DNA from: Brachypodium distachyon
Lineage: Eukaryota; Streptophyta; Magnoliopsida; Poales; Poaceae
Direction of reading: 5' to 3'
Assembly: GCF_000005505.3 (NCBI RefSeq)
Contig: NC_016132.3
Coordinates: 6,572,001-6,636,000 of the forward strand
Length of the DNA stretch: 64,000 bases
Position numbers and translations under genes: made by a program. This document shows positions 46,316 to 57,717 of this stretch, in pieces. The notes beneath the pieces were generated by a model. It was not told the DNA's origin, searched no databases, and saw only the letters and a list, made by a program, of their open reading frames with translations. The first letter of the stretch is position 1, and each line of letters opens with the position of its first letter.

Positions 46316-49300
46316 CGCCTTACCAACGCTTGTCATGCCGATCTGTTCCCTCATCTCTAGGAACTTAACTCTCCCCAACGCCTTCGTCAGGATGTCGGCC
46401 TTCTGATCTTCAGTTCGCACATGTTCTATCTCCACTGTCCCAGCTTCAACACACTCTCGGATGAAGTGATACCGGGTGTCTATGTGCTTGCTGCGCTTAT
46501 GGTGGACTGGATTCTTACTCAACAAAATCGCAGACAGGTTATCCACCTTGAGCTTCACCTGAACTGAAACTTCTCCAAGCAGATCTTTCAACAATCTGCT
46601 CAACCAAATTCCTTGGCAAGCTGCACCAGCAGCAGCTATATATTCAGCTTCACAGGAAGAGAGAGCAACAACTCTTTGTTTCTGCGATACCCAACTGATT
46701 GGATTCTCACCAAGATAAAAGATGATGCCAGTAGTGCTTTTTCTGTCATCTCAATCACCTGCCATGTCACTCTCACTGTAACCGGCAAGCTTCAGTTGGG
46801 CACTCTCCCCTCTCTTGTACAGGCAGCCATACTGCAAGGTGCCCTGGAGGTATCTAAGTATGTGCTTGACTGCTCCTAGGTGCTCTTCTGTAGGTGCTTC
46901 CATATATCGACTGACAAGCCCAACAGAAAAACAAATATCCGGCCTTGTGTTCACAAGGTACCTCAGGCTCCCAGCTACACTTCTATAATCTGTAGAACTT
47001 ACCAAAGGGTTGTTACTTACTTTGCTTAGTTTCAGTCTTGGTTTCATGGGGGCCTGAGCCGGATTGCAGTTCATCATGCCACATTTCTTCAGAATATTTG
47101 CCGCGTACAACGACTGACACAATGAGATGCCTTGGGCTGACTGCTTCACTTCTATCCCAAGGTAATAGCTGAGCAGACCAAGGTCACTCATGCTGAACAT
47201 ACTCCTCATTTGCTGTTTGAAGAGCTCAATCTCACTTGTGTCACCTCCTGTTATCACAAGATCGTCTACATAGACACCAACTAGCAGACTTGATTTTCCT
47301 TTCTTCCTTTTATACAGAGCATGCTCAACAGGGCACTTCTGAAAGCCAAGCTCTATCAAGGTTTTGTCCAGCTTTGCATTCCATGCTCGAGGGGCTTGGC
47401 GCAGGCCGTATAGTGCTTTGTGCAGCCTGAGGACTTTCTGTTCCTTTCCTTTCACAGCAAAGCCAGGAGGTTGTTCTACAAACACCTCCTCCTCCAATTC
47501 CCCATTGAGGAAGGCAGATTTCACATCCATGTGATGAATCTGCCAACCTTCTTGTGCAGCCAATGCAAGAAGTAAACGAACTGATTCCATTCTGGCAACC
47601 GGGGCAAAGACTTCTTCAAAATCTATCCCCTGCCTTTGAATATATCCTTTGGCAACCAACCTAGCTTTGTCCTTGACCACTGCTACCTGTGAGTCCTTTA
47701 GGTAGATCTGCAAGCCAATGGCTTTCTGCCCTCTAGGTAGATCTGCAAGTGTCCAAGTTTTGTTGCCTTTAATCAAATTTATTTCTTCTTCCATTGCACT
47801 CAGCAACTACCTTGTACTTTTCTTTTACTACATCTGCCCCTTCTTGCTTTTCTAGAGCTGCAGGTGTCCGCAATTTCCCTGTTGCAGCAATATTTTCTGG
47901 TGATGACTGGACAATCTGTGGTGCTACTCCTTCAATATATTCGTCTGCATAATCTTCTATTATGAAGTTTGGAGTTAGCACGGCATCAACTTCTTTCTCT
48001 ACTGAATTCCAGCACCACTTTCTTCCCTCGTCAAACACTGCATCTCTGCTCACCACAAGCTTCTTTGTCGCTGGATCATACAGTCTATACGCTTTGGACT
48101 ACATTTCATATCCAATGAATACCATTGGAGCACTTCTGTCCTCGAGCTTTGTCTGGTGTGTGCCTACTTTCCTGACATGCGCCACACACCCAAACGTGCG
48201 AAGATGGGACACAGTTGGTTTCCTCTGGTGCCATGCTTCATATGGTGTCTGCCCAACGACACTCTTGGTTGGAATTCGATTGAGGAGATACACAACAGTT
48301 GTGACTGCCTCTCCCCAAAATCTGCCAGGTATAGACATACTCTTTAGCATACTTCGTGCAGTGCCCACAACGGTCTGATTTTGCCTTTCTACAACACCAT
48401 TTTGCTGTGGTGAGTAGGGAGCCGTAAGGTGTCTCCTGACTCCCAACTGCTCACAATAACTTGCAAAATCTCTTGATGTAAATTCCCCTCCACGATCTGT
48501 CCTGAGGAGCTTCAGTTTGTGCCTGAATTCTGCTTCCGCGGCTAACTGAAATTTCTTCACCTCTGACAGTGCCTCATCCTTGCTCTTCAGTAGCCGGACC
48601 CACATATAGCGAGACACATCATCTACCAGGAGGAGGAAATACTTTTTCCCTCCTGGCGTTGCTGGACTGATCGGCCCACACAAATCTCTGTGTACAAGCT
48701 GCAGCGGATACTCGGCGCGGTACTTTTCTTGTGCAGGAAAAGTAATTCAGCGCTGCTTCCCGAGCATACAACCATCACAAATCTGCTCGGGCTTGTCGAG
48801 CAGTGGCATGTCGCGCACCGGATTTTCTTGTGCCATCTTCTTCAGGGAATGAAAGTTCACATGACCCAATCTCGCATGCCACTTCCAAGCCTCTTCTCCA
48901 TGTACTGCTTGCAGACAAACAGGCTGCTCCATCTGAATTGGCAATATATACAGCCAGTTCTTTGCTCTCTGAACTCTAGCTAGCACCTTGCCGACAGGAT
49001 CTGTAACTGTCATTACCCCTCGGTGAATAACAGTCATGCAGTCAGTCTCATCGAGTTGGCCCAAACTGATTATGTTGCTTCGGAGCTTCGGTATGAAGTA
49101 AACCTCAGTGAGGAGACGATGCTCGCCGTTCTGGCACACCATCAACACTGTCCCCCTCCCATGAATCTCAACCACTGATCCATCTCCGAATCTGACTGTA
49201 CCTTTAACTTTCTTGTCCAGTTCAGAAAACTTGTCAACACAACCTGTCATATGATTACTTGCCCCTGTGTCAAGATACCAATTCTGATTTTGAGTACCTC

Positions 49301-50408
49301 TCAACTTCGGCAATACCTTCTCTTCGTTCAGAAACACCTTCTGTTCTGACTCCTCAACTGGTTGCACCATCTCACAGATTTTAGCCACAAGCAACGCAGG
49401 CCCATCATCGTCATCATCTGACCTCGCTGCAAGATTAGCTCTTTCTCTCTTTGGCTCACGGCACTCAGAGGCAAAATGACCCATGTCATCACAATTAAAG
49501 CATTTAATTTTGCTCTTATCAAATTTCCGGTGTTTCTTTTTCTTACCACCAGAATTGTCGCTTGAGCTGCCGCCGTTGTCGCCGCGACCACCACGGTTGG
49601 ACTGGGCATGATTGTTCTTCTTCGTGCCGCCACTGGAGGATACACCCTTGCCCTTCTGCATGAGCTGCTCAAACACACGCGTGACGATCAGCAGCTGATC
49701 ATCGTTGCCGCCACCGCCGCCGCCAGCGCGCGCCTCCTCAAAGTCCTCCTCACTCTCCTCGAACGCCCGCAAGCGCCCGATCGCCTCCGCAGCGGACATG
49801 TTCTTAACATCTCCCCACTGCCGGATGGTACGGATGATGGTGGAGAAACGCCGCGGCACCGCGGCGAAGAGACGCTGCACCACCCTCAACTCCGGTAGCT
49901 TCTCTCCCAAAGCTCGTATCTCCCCGACTAGTGCATTCAGCCGGCGAGAGAAGGCAGTGATATTCTCCCCATCCTGCATCTCGATCCGATCGAACCTCCT
50001 CATGAGTGACTGGATCCGGGCCTCCTCGACCCGATCTTCACCGATCCATGCCGTGCGGATCGACTCCCACGCCTCCCGCGCGGTCTCAAATGCCATGATC
50101 GACATCATGACATCGTCTGGAATCGACTGCGAAATTGCTGTCATCGCGCCGTGATCCATCTCTTCATCTACAGGACCTGTCCCATCGATTGCCGGCCACA
50201 CGCCGAGGTGGCGAAGGAGGATCTTCATCTTCCCGGCCCACAGCTGGTAATTCGACTCCATCAGTTGCGGGTACTGCACCGGGACGTTACTGCCCCGTCT
50301 CCCACTGCTGGTCGATCCATCGCTGTCACCTGGCCGCTTTCCCGGCGGCGTGTACTTCCCCGCCACCGGTGTCGTGAGATCGCCACCTCTCTTCGGGGAT
50401 GTTGACAT
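46304..50408 (-). pseudogene. Copia gag-pol polyprotein, four lesions
   Basis: It starts at ATG 50408-50406 (MSTSPKRGGDL). Gag has a UBN2-like region and a CCHC knuckle (CFNCDDMGHFASEC). The protease has WYLDTGASNHMTG, and the GAG-pre-integrase region HARLGHVNF. The integrase core has LRTDRGGEFTS and YSPQQNGVVERQ, carrying the catalytic Asp and Glu. The reverse transcriptase has MDVKSAFLNGEL and the YVDDLVITG box; RNase H has SCEAEYIAA. Stops interrupt one frame at 48747-48749 and 48099-48101. A frameshift lies near 47770-47806 and a third stop at 46751-46753. Apart from these four breaks the domains look intact. The natural end is at 46304. Confidence 0.93.
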
Positions 50409-50466
50409 GTCCCCAAGCGCCGCCGCCAAATCCCGCAGGAAACCCCGCCACCGATTCGCCTCCGTG

Positions 50467-50478
50467 GCTCTGATACCA
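50467..50478 (-). other. Primer-binding site of the copia element
   Basis: Minus-strand TGGTATCAGAGC, the initiator tRNA-Met site, two bases from the 5' LTR. Confidence 0.9.
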
Positions 50479-50480
50479 AA

Positions 50481-50979
50481 TGTTAGAAATCAGGCCAAGA
50501 AACACAACGCGATCTGGACTCTACATGAGGTGGATTTGGGGACGAACCTGCTGTTCTCCGTCAGGAACTGAAACTGCCGAAAACGAAATTCAGAAAACAG
50601 ACAGAGACCATACACACAGGTGTTTTTGCGACGCGTTCTTCTTGCGCCTTTTCTGCTCTCTTCCTTTTATTCAGAGGACCACGACGACGTAGCGATCGTG
50701 ACCTATTCTTACGCTGCACCTCTCCACAATCCACTATGTCCGTGCCATCCCACGGATCAGATCAGACGACGCTTCTAACTGAACTACAACAGAAAGAAAC
50801 GATCCCATGTGAACAAAGCACACGTCAGATCCTACAAACTAGGAATAACAAACTAGCCGGTGTGCACATAACAAAGCAACACCCTGATCTATCTATGTCG
50901 CGTACTGATCGTGAGAGAACTTATTTGCTACAAGTGAAATTAACAAAGCAACTAGGAGCAACGAGAGTAATAAACAACA
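50481..50979 (-). repeat. 5' LTR of the copia element
   Basis: 499 bp, about 97% identical to 45796-46294 by hand comparison. Confidence 0.95.
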
Positions 50980-50984
50980 GGTCA

Positions 50985-51543
50985 GTCCCAGCCGGTGGTG
51001 GCTGCCCTCAGCATGCCTGTCAACGTGCCCACGCCCAGCGCGGCCCAGCACGTCATGCCCACACCCGCGACTGGCGACGTCGAGTATGATGCGTTCGCGG
51101 CCGGCGGCTTTGATAGTACCGTGTCCAAGACCGGACACGCCACGGCCGCGACGGCAACGGTGGCGTGTCCAAGCCCGGTGACGCCACGGCCAGCAACGTC
51201 AAGAGTGGCGTGTCCACGGCCGGTCAGACCCAGCCGTGCGTGTCCGCCACCAGCGACGCCGAGTCTGCCGTCTCCACGGCCGGCGACGCCGCCTCCAGCG
51301 AGATGGAGTCTGTCGTCCCCACGTCCTGCCACACCACGGCCCGCGACGTCGAGAATGGCATGTCCACGACCGACCAGACCCAGCCGTGCGTGTCCGCGAC
51401 CAGCGACGTGGAGTCTGGCGTCTCCACGGCCGGCGACGCCGCCACCAGCGATCCATGCAAAATTTTCAGCAGGTCAATTTTGCTTCGACGGCCACCGTGT
51501 ACCAGTACGTGGAAGCCTGCATGGCTGCATGCACCATGCAATG
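50985..51543 (+). pseudogene. Unrecognised repeat-rich gene, 3' part
   Basis: When one GGTCA copy is counted, the reading frame that is open to the left of the copia element carries on here without a break (TTAGH side to QSQPVVAALSMPVNV side). Near 51150 the sensible frame changes once more and then holds two long repeats containing STAGQTQPCVSATSD and VSTAGDAA (about 51210-51300 and 51360-51450). Composition is Ala/Ser/Thr-rich and non-membrane. No domain is recognised. The other frames give Pro/Arg-rich shadow products. Confidence 0.45.
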
Positions 51544-51545
51544 AG

Positions 51546-51876
51546 CGGACACTTAAGGAGCTGCGCGGCTGGGCGTGGGGGTCCCACGCAACAGGGAGCC
51601 TTTTATAAATGCTTTCGTGCGCTGCTGCAATCTGATCTTTCCGGATACTCTACCCACTGATTGGCCAACAAAAAGTCATTCCACGACAGAAGAGAACAGC
51701 CAAGCCATGCATCCAGGGGTAGTTTGGTCTCAAATTTGGCTGCAGGAGGTTCCCTTGGTATGTGTGCAAAATCTTACACGCCCCTTAAAATGGGATGGAG
51801 GGAGTATACGTTTTAAACTTTTAATTAGTTGCTTCTACATTCTATTTTAGCTTTTTTCTGAGTGAATTTCATTTTT
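51546..51876. other. Intergenic with a MITE end fragment
   Basis: Contains a solitary Stowaway right end near 51785-51805 (AAAATGGGATGGAGGGAGTA) without a matching left end. No gene is seen. Confidence 0.5.
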
Positions 51877-52633
51877 TACTTTTTACCCCGTAGTTTTATT
51901 TTTTTGTCACATTCTGCCAATTTAAAAGAATTTCTATAAATTTATCCTATTTAAGTAAATTTGTGACACAAATTACCACATTTAGTGTTTTGCCCATCTT
52001 TTCCCAAATCATGACAGGTGAGTCCATACGTTAGGCCTATGGTTTTAATTAATTTTCACGAGTTTAGTTAATTTGATTTAATTTTCAGGAGTCTAATTTC
52101 TTAAGTCGGTTAGCTTCGACGCCGCACACACACCACAGCAAGGTTAATTAGGCTCCGTTTGGAAGTTCCTCACTAACAAACTGTACTGAGTTCTTTTAAT
52201 TTGATCGCATCCGTTGTGTATTCCCAAACCCACCCGATTTATTTGATGGGTATGAAAGTTTCCCATTTACATGTCCACGGGTAAAATTTTGGCTAAAACC
52301 CATGTCCTAATGAGGTTTTTACCCACCGAATACGCAGGTAATTAGTACCCATTGTCATCCCTGGTTGTGTAGTGTGTGACCCCGCACAAATGGAGCCAAC
52401 TGCTCGGCAAGAAGTAAGTCCACAATAACTCAAGGAAGACGCATGCCTGACGTGCGGGTCAGGCCTATAACAATTTTCTTTTAGAAGAGGCATACAACAA
52501 ATGCAAAAAAAGGAAGAAAAATATTAGATCAGATAATTTGTGTCACAAATTTATTTAAATAGAGTAAATTTGTAGAAATGCCGTTAAATGAGATAGATTG
52601 TGTCAAAAAATAAAACTAGGAGGTAAAAAGTCA
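51877..52633. mobile_element. Long-terminal-inverted-repeat element (about 757 bp)
   Basis: About 110 bases at the left (51877-51995) match the reverse complement of the right (about 52528-52633), with shared blocks ACTTTTTACC, GTAGTTTTATTTTTT-like, ATTTCTA.AAATTTA and AAATTTGTGACACAAATTA. The interior is non-coding. The long arms suggest a Mutator-like or foldback non-autonomous element; a target duplication was not identified. Confidence 0.65.
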
Positions 52634-52917
52634 TGTCTATACTCTTTTCCCTCCGGCCGGGTCGACTAGCGTGGATATTCAGATTCAAACTCATGGGTAA
52701 AATAGGCCGACAGCACGTGACAGGACCCCACTTTGCGCTAGCTAAAAATAGGCCCACAGTACGTACGTGACAGGACCACTCTCTTCACTACCGCTCCGAT
52801 CAGTCTGCGTCGTGCATGCATCACCCATGGGCCATGGCAGCACGTACTCCTGTTGCGTCAATCGAAACGTCCTGCTAATTGGGGAAATTTATTGATTTTA
52901 CTTGCGTGCGTGCGCAG
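52634..52917. other. Intergenic, 5' edge of the PCBER pseudogene
   Basis: The last 40 bases (GGGGAAATTTATTGA... GCGTGCGCAG) match the intron 1 acceptor region of the intact downstream copy. Exon 1 is absent. Confidence 0.5.
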
Positions 52918-54225
52918 GGGGGCATGAACGATCACGGGAGCTTGGTCGCGGCGATCAAAGAGCATGGGGAGGTGGTGATCAGCGCCGTCGGACACGGCAG
53001 GCCGGAGGACCTGGACGGCCAGCTTAACATCATCGAAGCGATAAAGGAGGCAGCTGGATATGTCAAGGTGAGCACGTACGGATTAGAATCGTTAAGCAGA
53101 ACTCCCTCTCTTACTGAATAATATAAGAAATCCTAATTATGTGTTAAGTCAAACATTTTCAAGTTTGCTCAAATTTATTAAAAAAAAAGTACGTACTAAG
53201 ATCTAAAATATGGAATGGGTATATTAGGTTGAAGGAAGTACATTACAAAGACTTATGTAAGGAATTTGTTTATGAAATTAAGATATATAACGCTCCAATC
53301 GAAATGCATACACAGTTCAGTGGCCTATCTAGCTCACGGTACAAATTTCAATTCCAGTCGAAATGCATACACAGTTCAATCGGCCCGCAGTTGTGTTACG
53401 TGTACCGTCGTTAGAAGCGCCCGAGGACATATATATGTCATCTATGTGGCAAGCCACTCATACTAAAAAGAGGTCACACATGCCCGGGAAAATACTTTAA
53501 TTTAAGAGGATAAAAACTGACACAAGTTCCGCTAACAGGATAAATGGAGAGAAATTATGCTAAGTGGGGTGATTTGTGTCAAAAGAAATCAAAGCATGGT
53601 AAAAATGAGAATTCACTTAGAAAGAGTAAAAGCAACCACCTTTGCAAGACGGCAATACCGAAAAACTTACCCGAAATGGATGGAAAGTCTGAATGTATAA
53701 TTGAAGCACTGCAGCGGTTTGTGCCATCTGAATTCGGCTGTGACCCGGAGTACGCCGAACGGACTCTGGAGCCGGCGAAGAGCATGCTAGCGTCCAAGCT
53801 TCGAGTCCGGCAAGCCATCAGAGACGCTGGGATTCCCTACACTTCCATCTGCAGCAACTGGGCTATTGGCTTGCTCTTGTCGACGCTCGTCAATTTCGGG
53901 GAGAATGGCCCTTTGAGCACCGGGGTGAACATCTTCGGTGAGGACAAATCTCGAGGTAACCATCACCACCATCTCCGCTTGCAACATATCTGGCCTCAGT
54001 CATTTCTAAGGTCTCTGGGTCGATCTTTGTCCACGAGAAGGATATGAGCATGCTGGCTATAAGAGCCGTGGACGATCCAAGAACACTCGACAAGGTCCTG
54101 TACGTACGCCCTCTCACGAACATGCGCTCCTTCGGCCAACTCGTCTATCTTCTGGAGAAGAGAACTGGCAGGACACTCGAGAGGCACTACGTCCGAGGAC
54201 GTGCGAGGAGGCCGTCGGGGTGGCT
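52918..54225 (+). pseudogene. Isoflavone reductase-like/PCBER pseudogene
   Basis: It matches exons 2 to 4 of the intact gene at 54893-56618. Exon 2 is 52918-53067 (GSLVAAIKEHGEVVISAVGH), the same 150 bases long. Exon 3 is 53715-53955 (RFVPSEFGCDPEYAERTLEP), the same 241 bases. Exon 4 starts at 54021 (IFVHEKDMSMLAIRAVDDP), but its acceptor AG is missing. About 54194 exon 4 jumps directly into a piece of exon 5 (CGTGCGAGGAGGCCGTCG), so intron 4 and parts of both exons are deleted. Exon 1 with the NADPH-binding loop is absent. Intron 2 is longer than in the intact copy. Confidence 0.9.
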
Positions 54226-54892
54226 CCCCTGAGACCCCGGGTGCGTGTTGGCTGCGGAAGTTGGGATTTCGCTGATGGGCCCAGTTCCAAGCTCACTCAA
54301 CAATAAATTTTGGTGGTGGCATGAGAAGGAGTGAGGTTTAGTACTGCCAACTTTCCTTTTAATCAAGAAAACAAAGAGACAATATTCACGCCTTCTCGCG
54401 CGCTCGCATTTCGTGTTGTTCCAAGAAATGGAGTCTGCACGACATATGCGTATCGTTCGTGTTGTAAAACTAGATTTGTTATTCCGCTGTCTAGAGGTGT
54501 GAAGAAAATCATGCTCATTCCAATACCTGATAGATAGGCTGACACCTGACAGTGACAAGACAATACGAGATTGCACACTGGCCCCGGTGCGCGCTGCCAC
54601 ACGGTCGGACGGACCGCCGGTCGGCTTCTAGTGGACGTCGCGTCGTGCCACACGGTCGGGCACGCTCGATCAGTCTGCGTCCTCGGCGCATCCGGATGAG
54701 ACTTGAGAGCCATGCCAACGGCCGATCGATCGGGCTCCTGTCCCCTTTGGACAAAAATAGGCCGTATGCTATATCTGTACTCCTTCCTATGCACTCTGCA
54801 CTCTGCGTAAGCCAGGTATAGATAGCTTCATTGATTGGTTTTACCAGTGGCTTATTAATTCCCCACTGCCGAGGGCGCGATCGACGGCAACG
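54226..54892. other. Promoter region between the two PCBER copies
   Basis: Mixed-composition DNA with no gene. It should contain the promoter and leader of the intact copy. No repeat was recognised. Confidence 0.45.
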
Positions 54893-56618
54893 ATGAGTAG
54901 CAGGATACTGGTGATCGGCGGGACGGGGAACATCGGGCAGCACCTCGTGACGGCGAGCCTCGACGCCGGCCACCCGACGGCGCTGCTCGTCCGCCGGGCC
55001 ACCGTCGCCTCCGACTCCGGCAAGGCCAAGCTCTTGAAGGCTCTCGTGGCCCGCGGCGCCACCCTTGTATACGTACGTACATCGTCAGTGTTCATCACAG
55101 AGCTAACTTCTACTCAAATACGTATATTACTCTTTCCGGCCGAAATTATTTTTACCCCAAGGATCAGCAGTGATGTTGGGTAAATTGAACGAACTTGGGA
55201 AAATTTATCGACACTTGCGTGCGTGCCGTACGTGCGCAGGGGGACGTGAACGACCACGGGAGCTTGGTGGCGGCGATCAAAGAGCATGGGGAGGTGGTGA
55301 TCTGCGCCGTCGGACACGGCAGGCCGGAGGAGCTGGACGGCCAGCTTAACATCATCCAAGCGATAAAAGAGGCAGCTGGATATGTCAAGGTACGTACGAA
55401 TTACCCTCGTTGATCGAGTAGTACACTACGAAGATTTATGCAACGAATTTGTCTTCTGAAAATAAAATTAATGCTCCATCCGAAATGTACGTACGTCATC
55501 ACAGCTAACTTCTAACTCTCCCATTTTTCCAATCGTCATTTCTGGGTTAGTATTTTTCCAAAAAAAATTAAACCATGTTCGGTTCACCTCAAAAGATATG
55601 ATGAGTAAAAAACAGTCAACTAACAAGAGTTAAAGATGGTAGTAACAAAATTGACCCTTACAATAGTACTACTAACTTTCGACCCCGGCTAGCATTAAGC
55701 AAAAAAAAAAAGCAATTCCCTTTGCAATAGGGAATACTTGAAAAACTTGCCTAAATTAATTATCCTGCCATGGGAAGTTTGAATGGAAAACTGAAGCACT
55801 GCAGCGTTTTGTGCCATCCGAATTCGGCTGCGACGTGGAGCATGCCGAACGGACTCTAGAGCCGGCGAAGGGCATGATAGCATCCAAGCTTCGAGTCCGG
55901 CGAGCCATCAGAGACGCTGGGATTCCCCACACAATCATCTGCAGCTACTGGGCTATTGGCTTGCTCTTGTCTAGGCTTGTTGACTTCGAGGAGGATGGCC
56001 CTTTGACGGCCGGAGCGAACATTTTAGGTGACGACAAATCACGAGGTAACCATGCATATCCGCTTAACAACACGTCTTGCCTCTCATGTTCTGTCATTTG
56101 CAAGATCAGCTGGGTTTGCCACAATTTTTTCAGCGATCTTTGTGGACGAGAAGGATACGAGCATGCTGACTATACGAGCCGTGGAGGACCCACGAACGCT
56201 CAACAAGGTCATGTACGTACGCCCTCCCACAAACATGCGCTCCTTCGGCCAGCTCGTCGAGCTCCTGGAGAAGAAAACCGGCAAGACACTCGAGAGGCAC
56301 TTCGTGTCCGAACACGAGCTCGCCAAGAAAATCCAAGGTAATTAACGCACATCCATCCAGCATTTCGGCCACAATAGTGTTAATTAATCATGTGCAAATT
56401 AATTAATTGATCGATGGGTGATTAACTTGTCTGATGGAATGCATGCAGAGTCTCCGTTCCCGCTCAACTTTCAGCTGGCGATGGTGCACTCGACGGTGGT
56501 GCATCCCGGGGCGTGCGAGGAGGCCGTCGACGCAGCCGTGAAGGTGGAGGCCACGCTGTTGTACCCGGACGTGGAGTTCATCACGGTGGAGGAGTACCTG
56601 GATGGCCTTCTTACCTGA
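54893..56618 (+). CDS. Isoflavone reductase-like / phenylcoumaran benzylic ether reductase, 314 aa
   Basis: Exons 54893-55072, 55240-55389, 55805-56045, 56134-56337 and 56449-56618 join in frame. The N-terminus MSSRILVIGGTGNIGQHLV carries the NADPH-binding GGTGNIG loop (residues 9-15). RFVPSEFGCD, the Lys-containing EPAKGMIASK region with RRAIRDAGIPHTIIC, and the late motifs RAVEDPRTLNK and EEYLDGLLT are typical of the NmrA-like atypical SDR family. Members reduce benzylic ethers in lignans and neolignans, or isoflavones, using NADPH in the cytosol; grasses lack most isoflavonoids, so a PCBER-like role is more likely, but the substrate is not proven. Length is normal (about 308-318). A broken tandem copy lies upstream. 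Confidence 0.92.
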
Positions 56619-57339
56619 GACAGAGACGCATTATATGTATTGCTCTGCTTACATTGTTGGGTGCAGATTAACTGCTCCGTCTTTGCATGTCATCACGTAT
56701 CGACCCTTTGTTCGGTACATTATTATGTGTGTGGAGTAGAATCGGAAAATTAACATGGATTCGTTATTTCTAAAACCGTTTAACTTGTAAACGGAAAAAG
56801 TGTTTTTTAGAAAGGTAGAAACATCAAAAGCAGCTCCATTGTATTTACGACTAATCTTTTTAGCAGCCTCTTTCTCCCAGATGAATACTTTACTCAAAAA
56901 ATAGAGGTGTTCCAAGTTTGCAGGTCGCGGGTAACAACCTCGCCAGACGGTAAAAAAATCCCGAGATTATTGACGATTATCTCCACCTTCGGACGATCTC
57001 CATCAATGCGCAGACCCATCTAGCTAATCCGATCCAAAAGAAAATATGGAGTACATCCTCACGATCTCCCCCAGCGCCTCCTCTCTTGATCTCTCTGCCC
57101 GTCCAAGGCTCCGATCTCGACGCCACCATATGTCCGATCGCTGCTCTGACACCTTTCTCCGCTGCCATGGACACACTGCGCACCGCCGCCGTCTACCGAT
57201 CCACCGCTGCTCGCCTGCTCCGCTGGGGCCCCAGACGGGAACCGCCGCCGACACGCACCATCCGGCCCACCACCCTCCTTCGCCTCGCGGTGTCGTCGCC
57301 GGTCAGGAATGTCACCGTCCTTCGCCTCCCTGGCTTAAC
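56619..57339. other. Intergenic
   Basis: AT-rich to 56980, then GC-rich to 57335. The 132-codon plus-strand frame starting at 57046 is Arg/His/Pro-rich, without domain signal, and is not called. The GC-rich part leads directly into the CACTA subterminal repeats. Confidence 0.45.
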
Positions 57340-57342
57340 ATG

Positions 57343-57420
57343 AGTAACGGTCGGGACGCCGTTACTAATTTCGTGTTACTGATGATGGGTATCATCAATA
57401 ACGGTCACTGCGACCGGTCG
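57343..57420. repeat. CACTA subterminal repeats, left cluster
   Basis: At least four copies in alternating orientation: GAGTAACGGTCG, GCCGTTACT, GTTACTGATGA and ATCAATAACGGTC. Confidence 0.6.
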
Positions 57421-57534
57421 CGTTGCCAGCTCGACCGACACTGATACATTTTCGATATTTAAAAAAATAATTAAAACCACAGAAAATACACAGAATATAT
57501 ATACAGCACAGCACATAAAAATACATGTAAAGTC

Positions 57535-57610
57535 GCATCACATCACAGCACAACACATCACATCACATCACATCATTTAAAGCATATAAATGTATATAAA
57601 GCCGCATCAT
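57535..57610. repeat. CACAT microsatellite and AT-rich repeats
   Basis: A run of CATCA/CACAT units at about 57538-57577 is followed by repeats of TTTAAAGCATATAAA (also at 57612-57628). Confidence 0.7.
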
Positions 57611-57717
57611 TTAAAGCATATAAAGAATACAAAAGTATCTCACTTCACGACATTAATTACAAAGTGTCAAAATTTCATACAAGCATATAAAGAATACAAA
57701 TTTATCTCATTTCAAGT

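Larger units (their letters stand above)
45796..50979 (-). mobile_element. Complete Ty1/copia LTR retrotransposon, 5184 bp
   Basis: Two 499-bp LTRs, TG...CA ends, an initiator-Met primer site, a polypurine tract and the 5-bp target duplication GGTCA (45791-45795 and 50980-50984) are all present. Domain order gag, protease, integrase, reverse transcriptase, RNase H on the minus strand makes it copia. I count about 16 differences between the LTRs (roughly 3%). Three in-frame stops and one frameshift make this copy non-autonomous. It sits inside the repeat-rich pseudogene. Confidence 0.96.

Noticed and set aside
51210..51450. Ala/Ser/Thr-rich tandem repeats considered as a cell-wall (AGP-like) protein
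   Set aside because: No signal peptide or GPI signal can be linked and the frames are broken; composition alone is not enough.
57046..57444. 132-codon plus-strand frame
   Set aside because: Arg/His/Pro-rich, runs into CACTA subterminal repeats, no domain.
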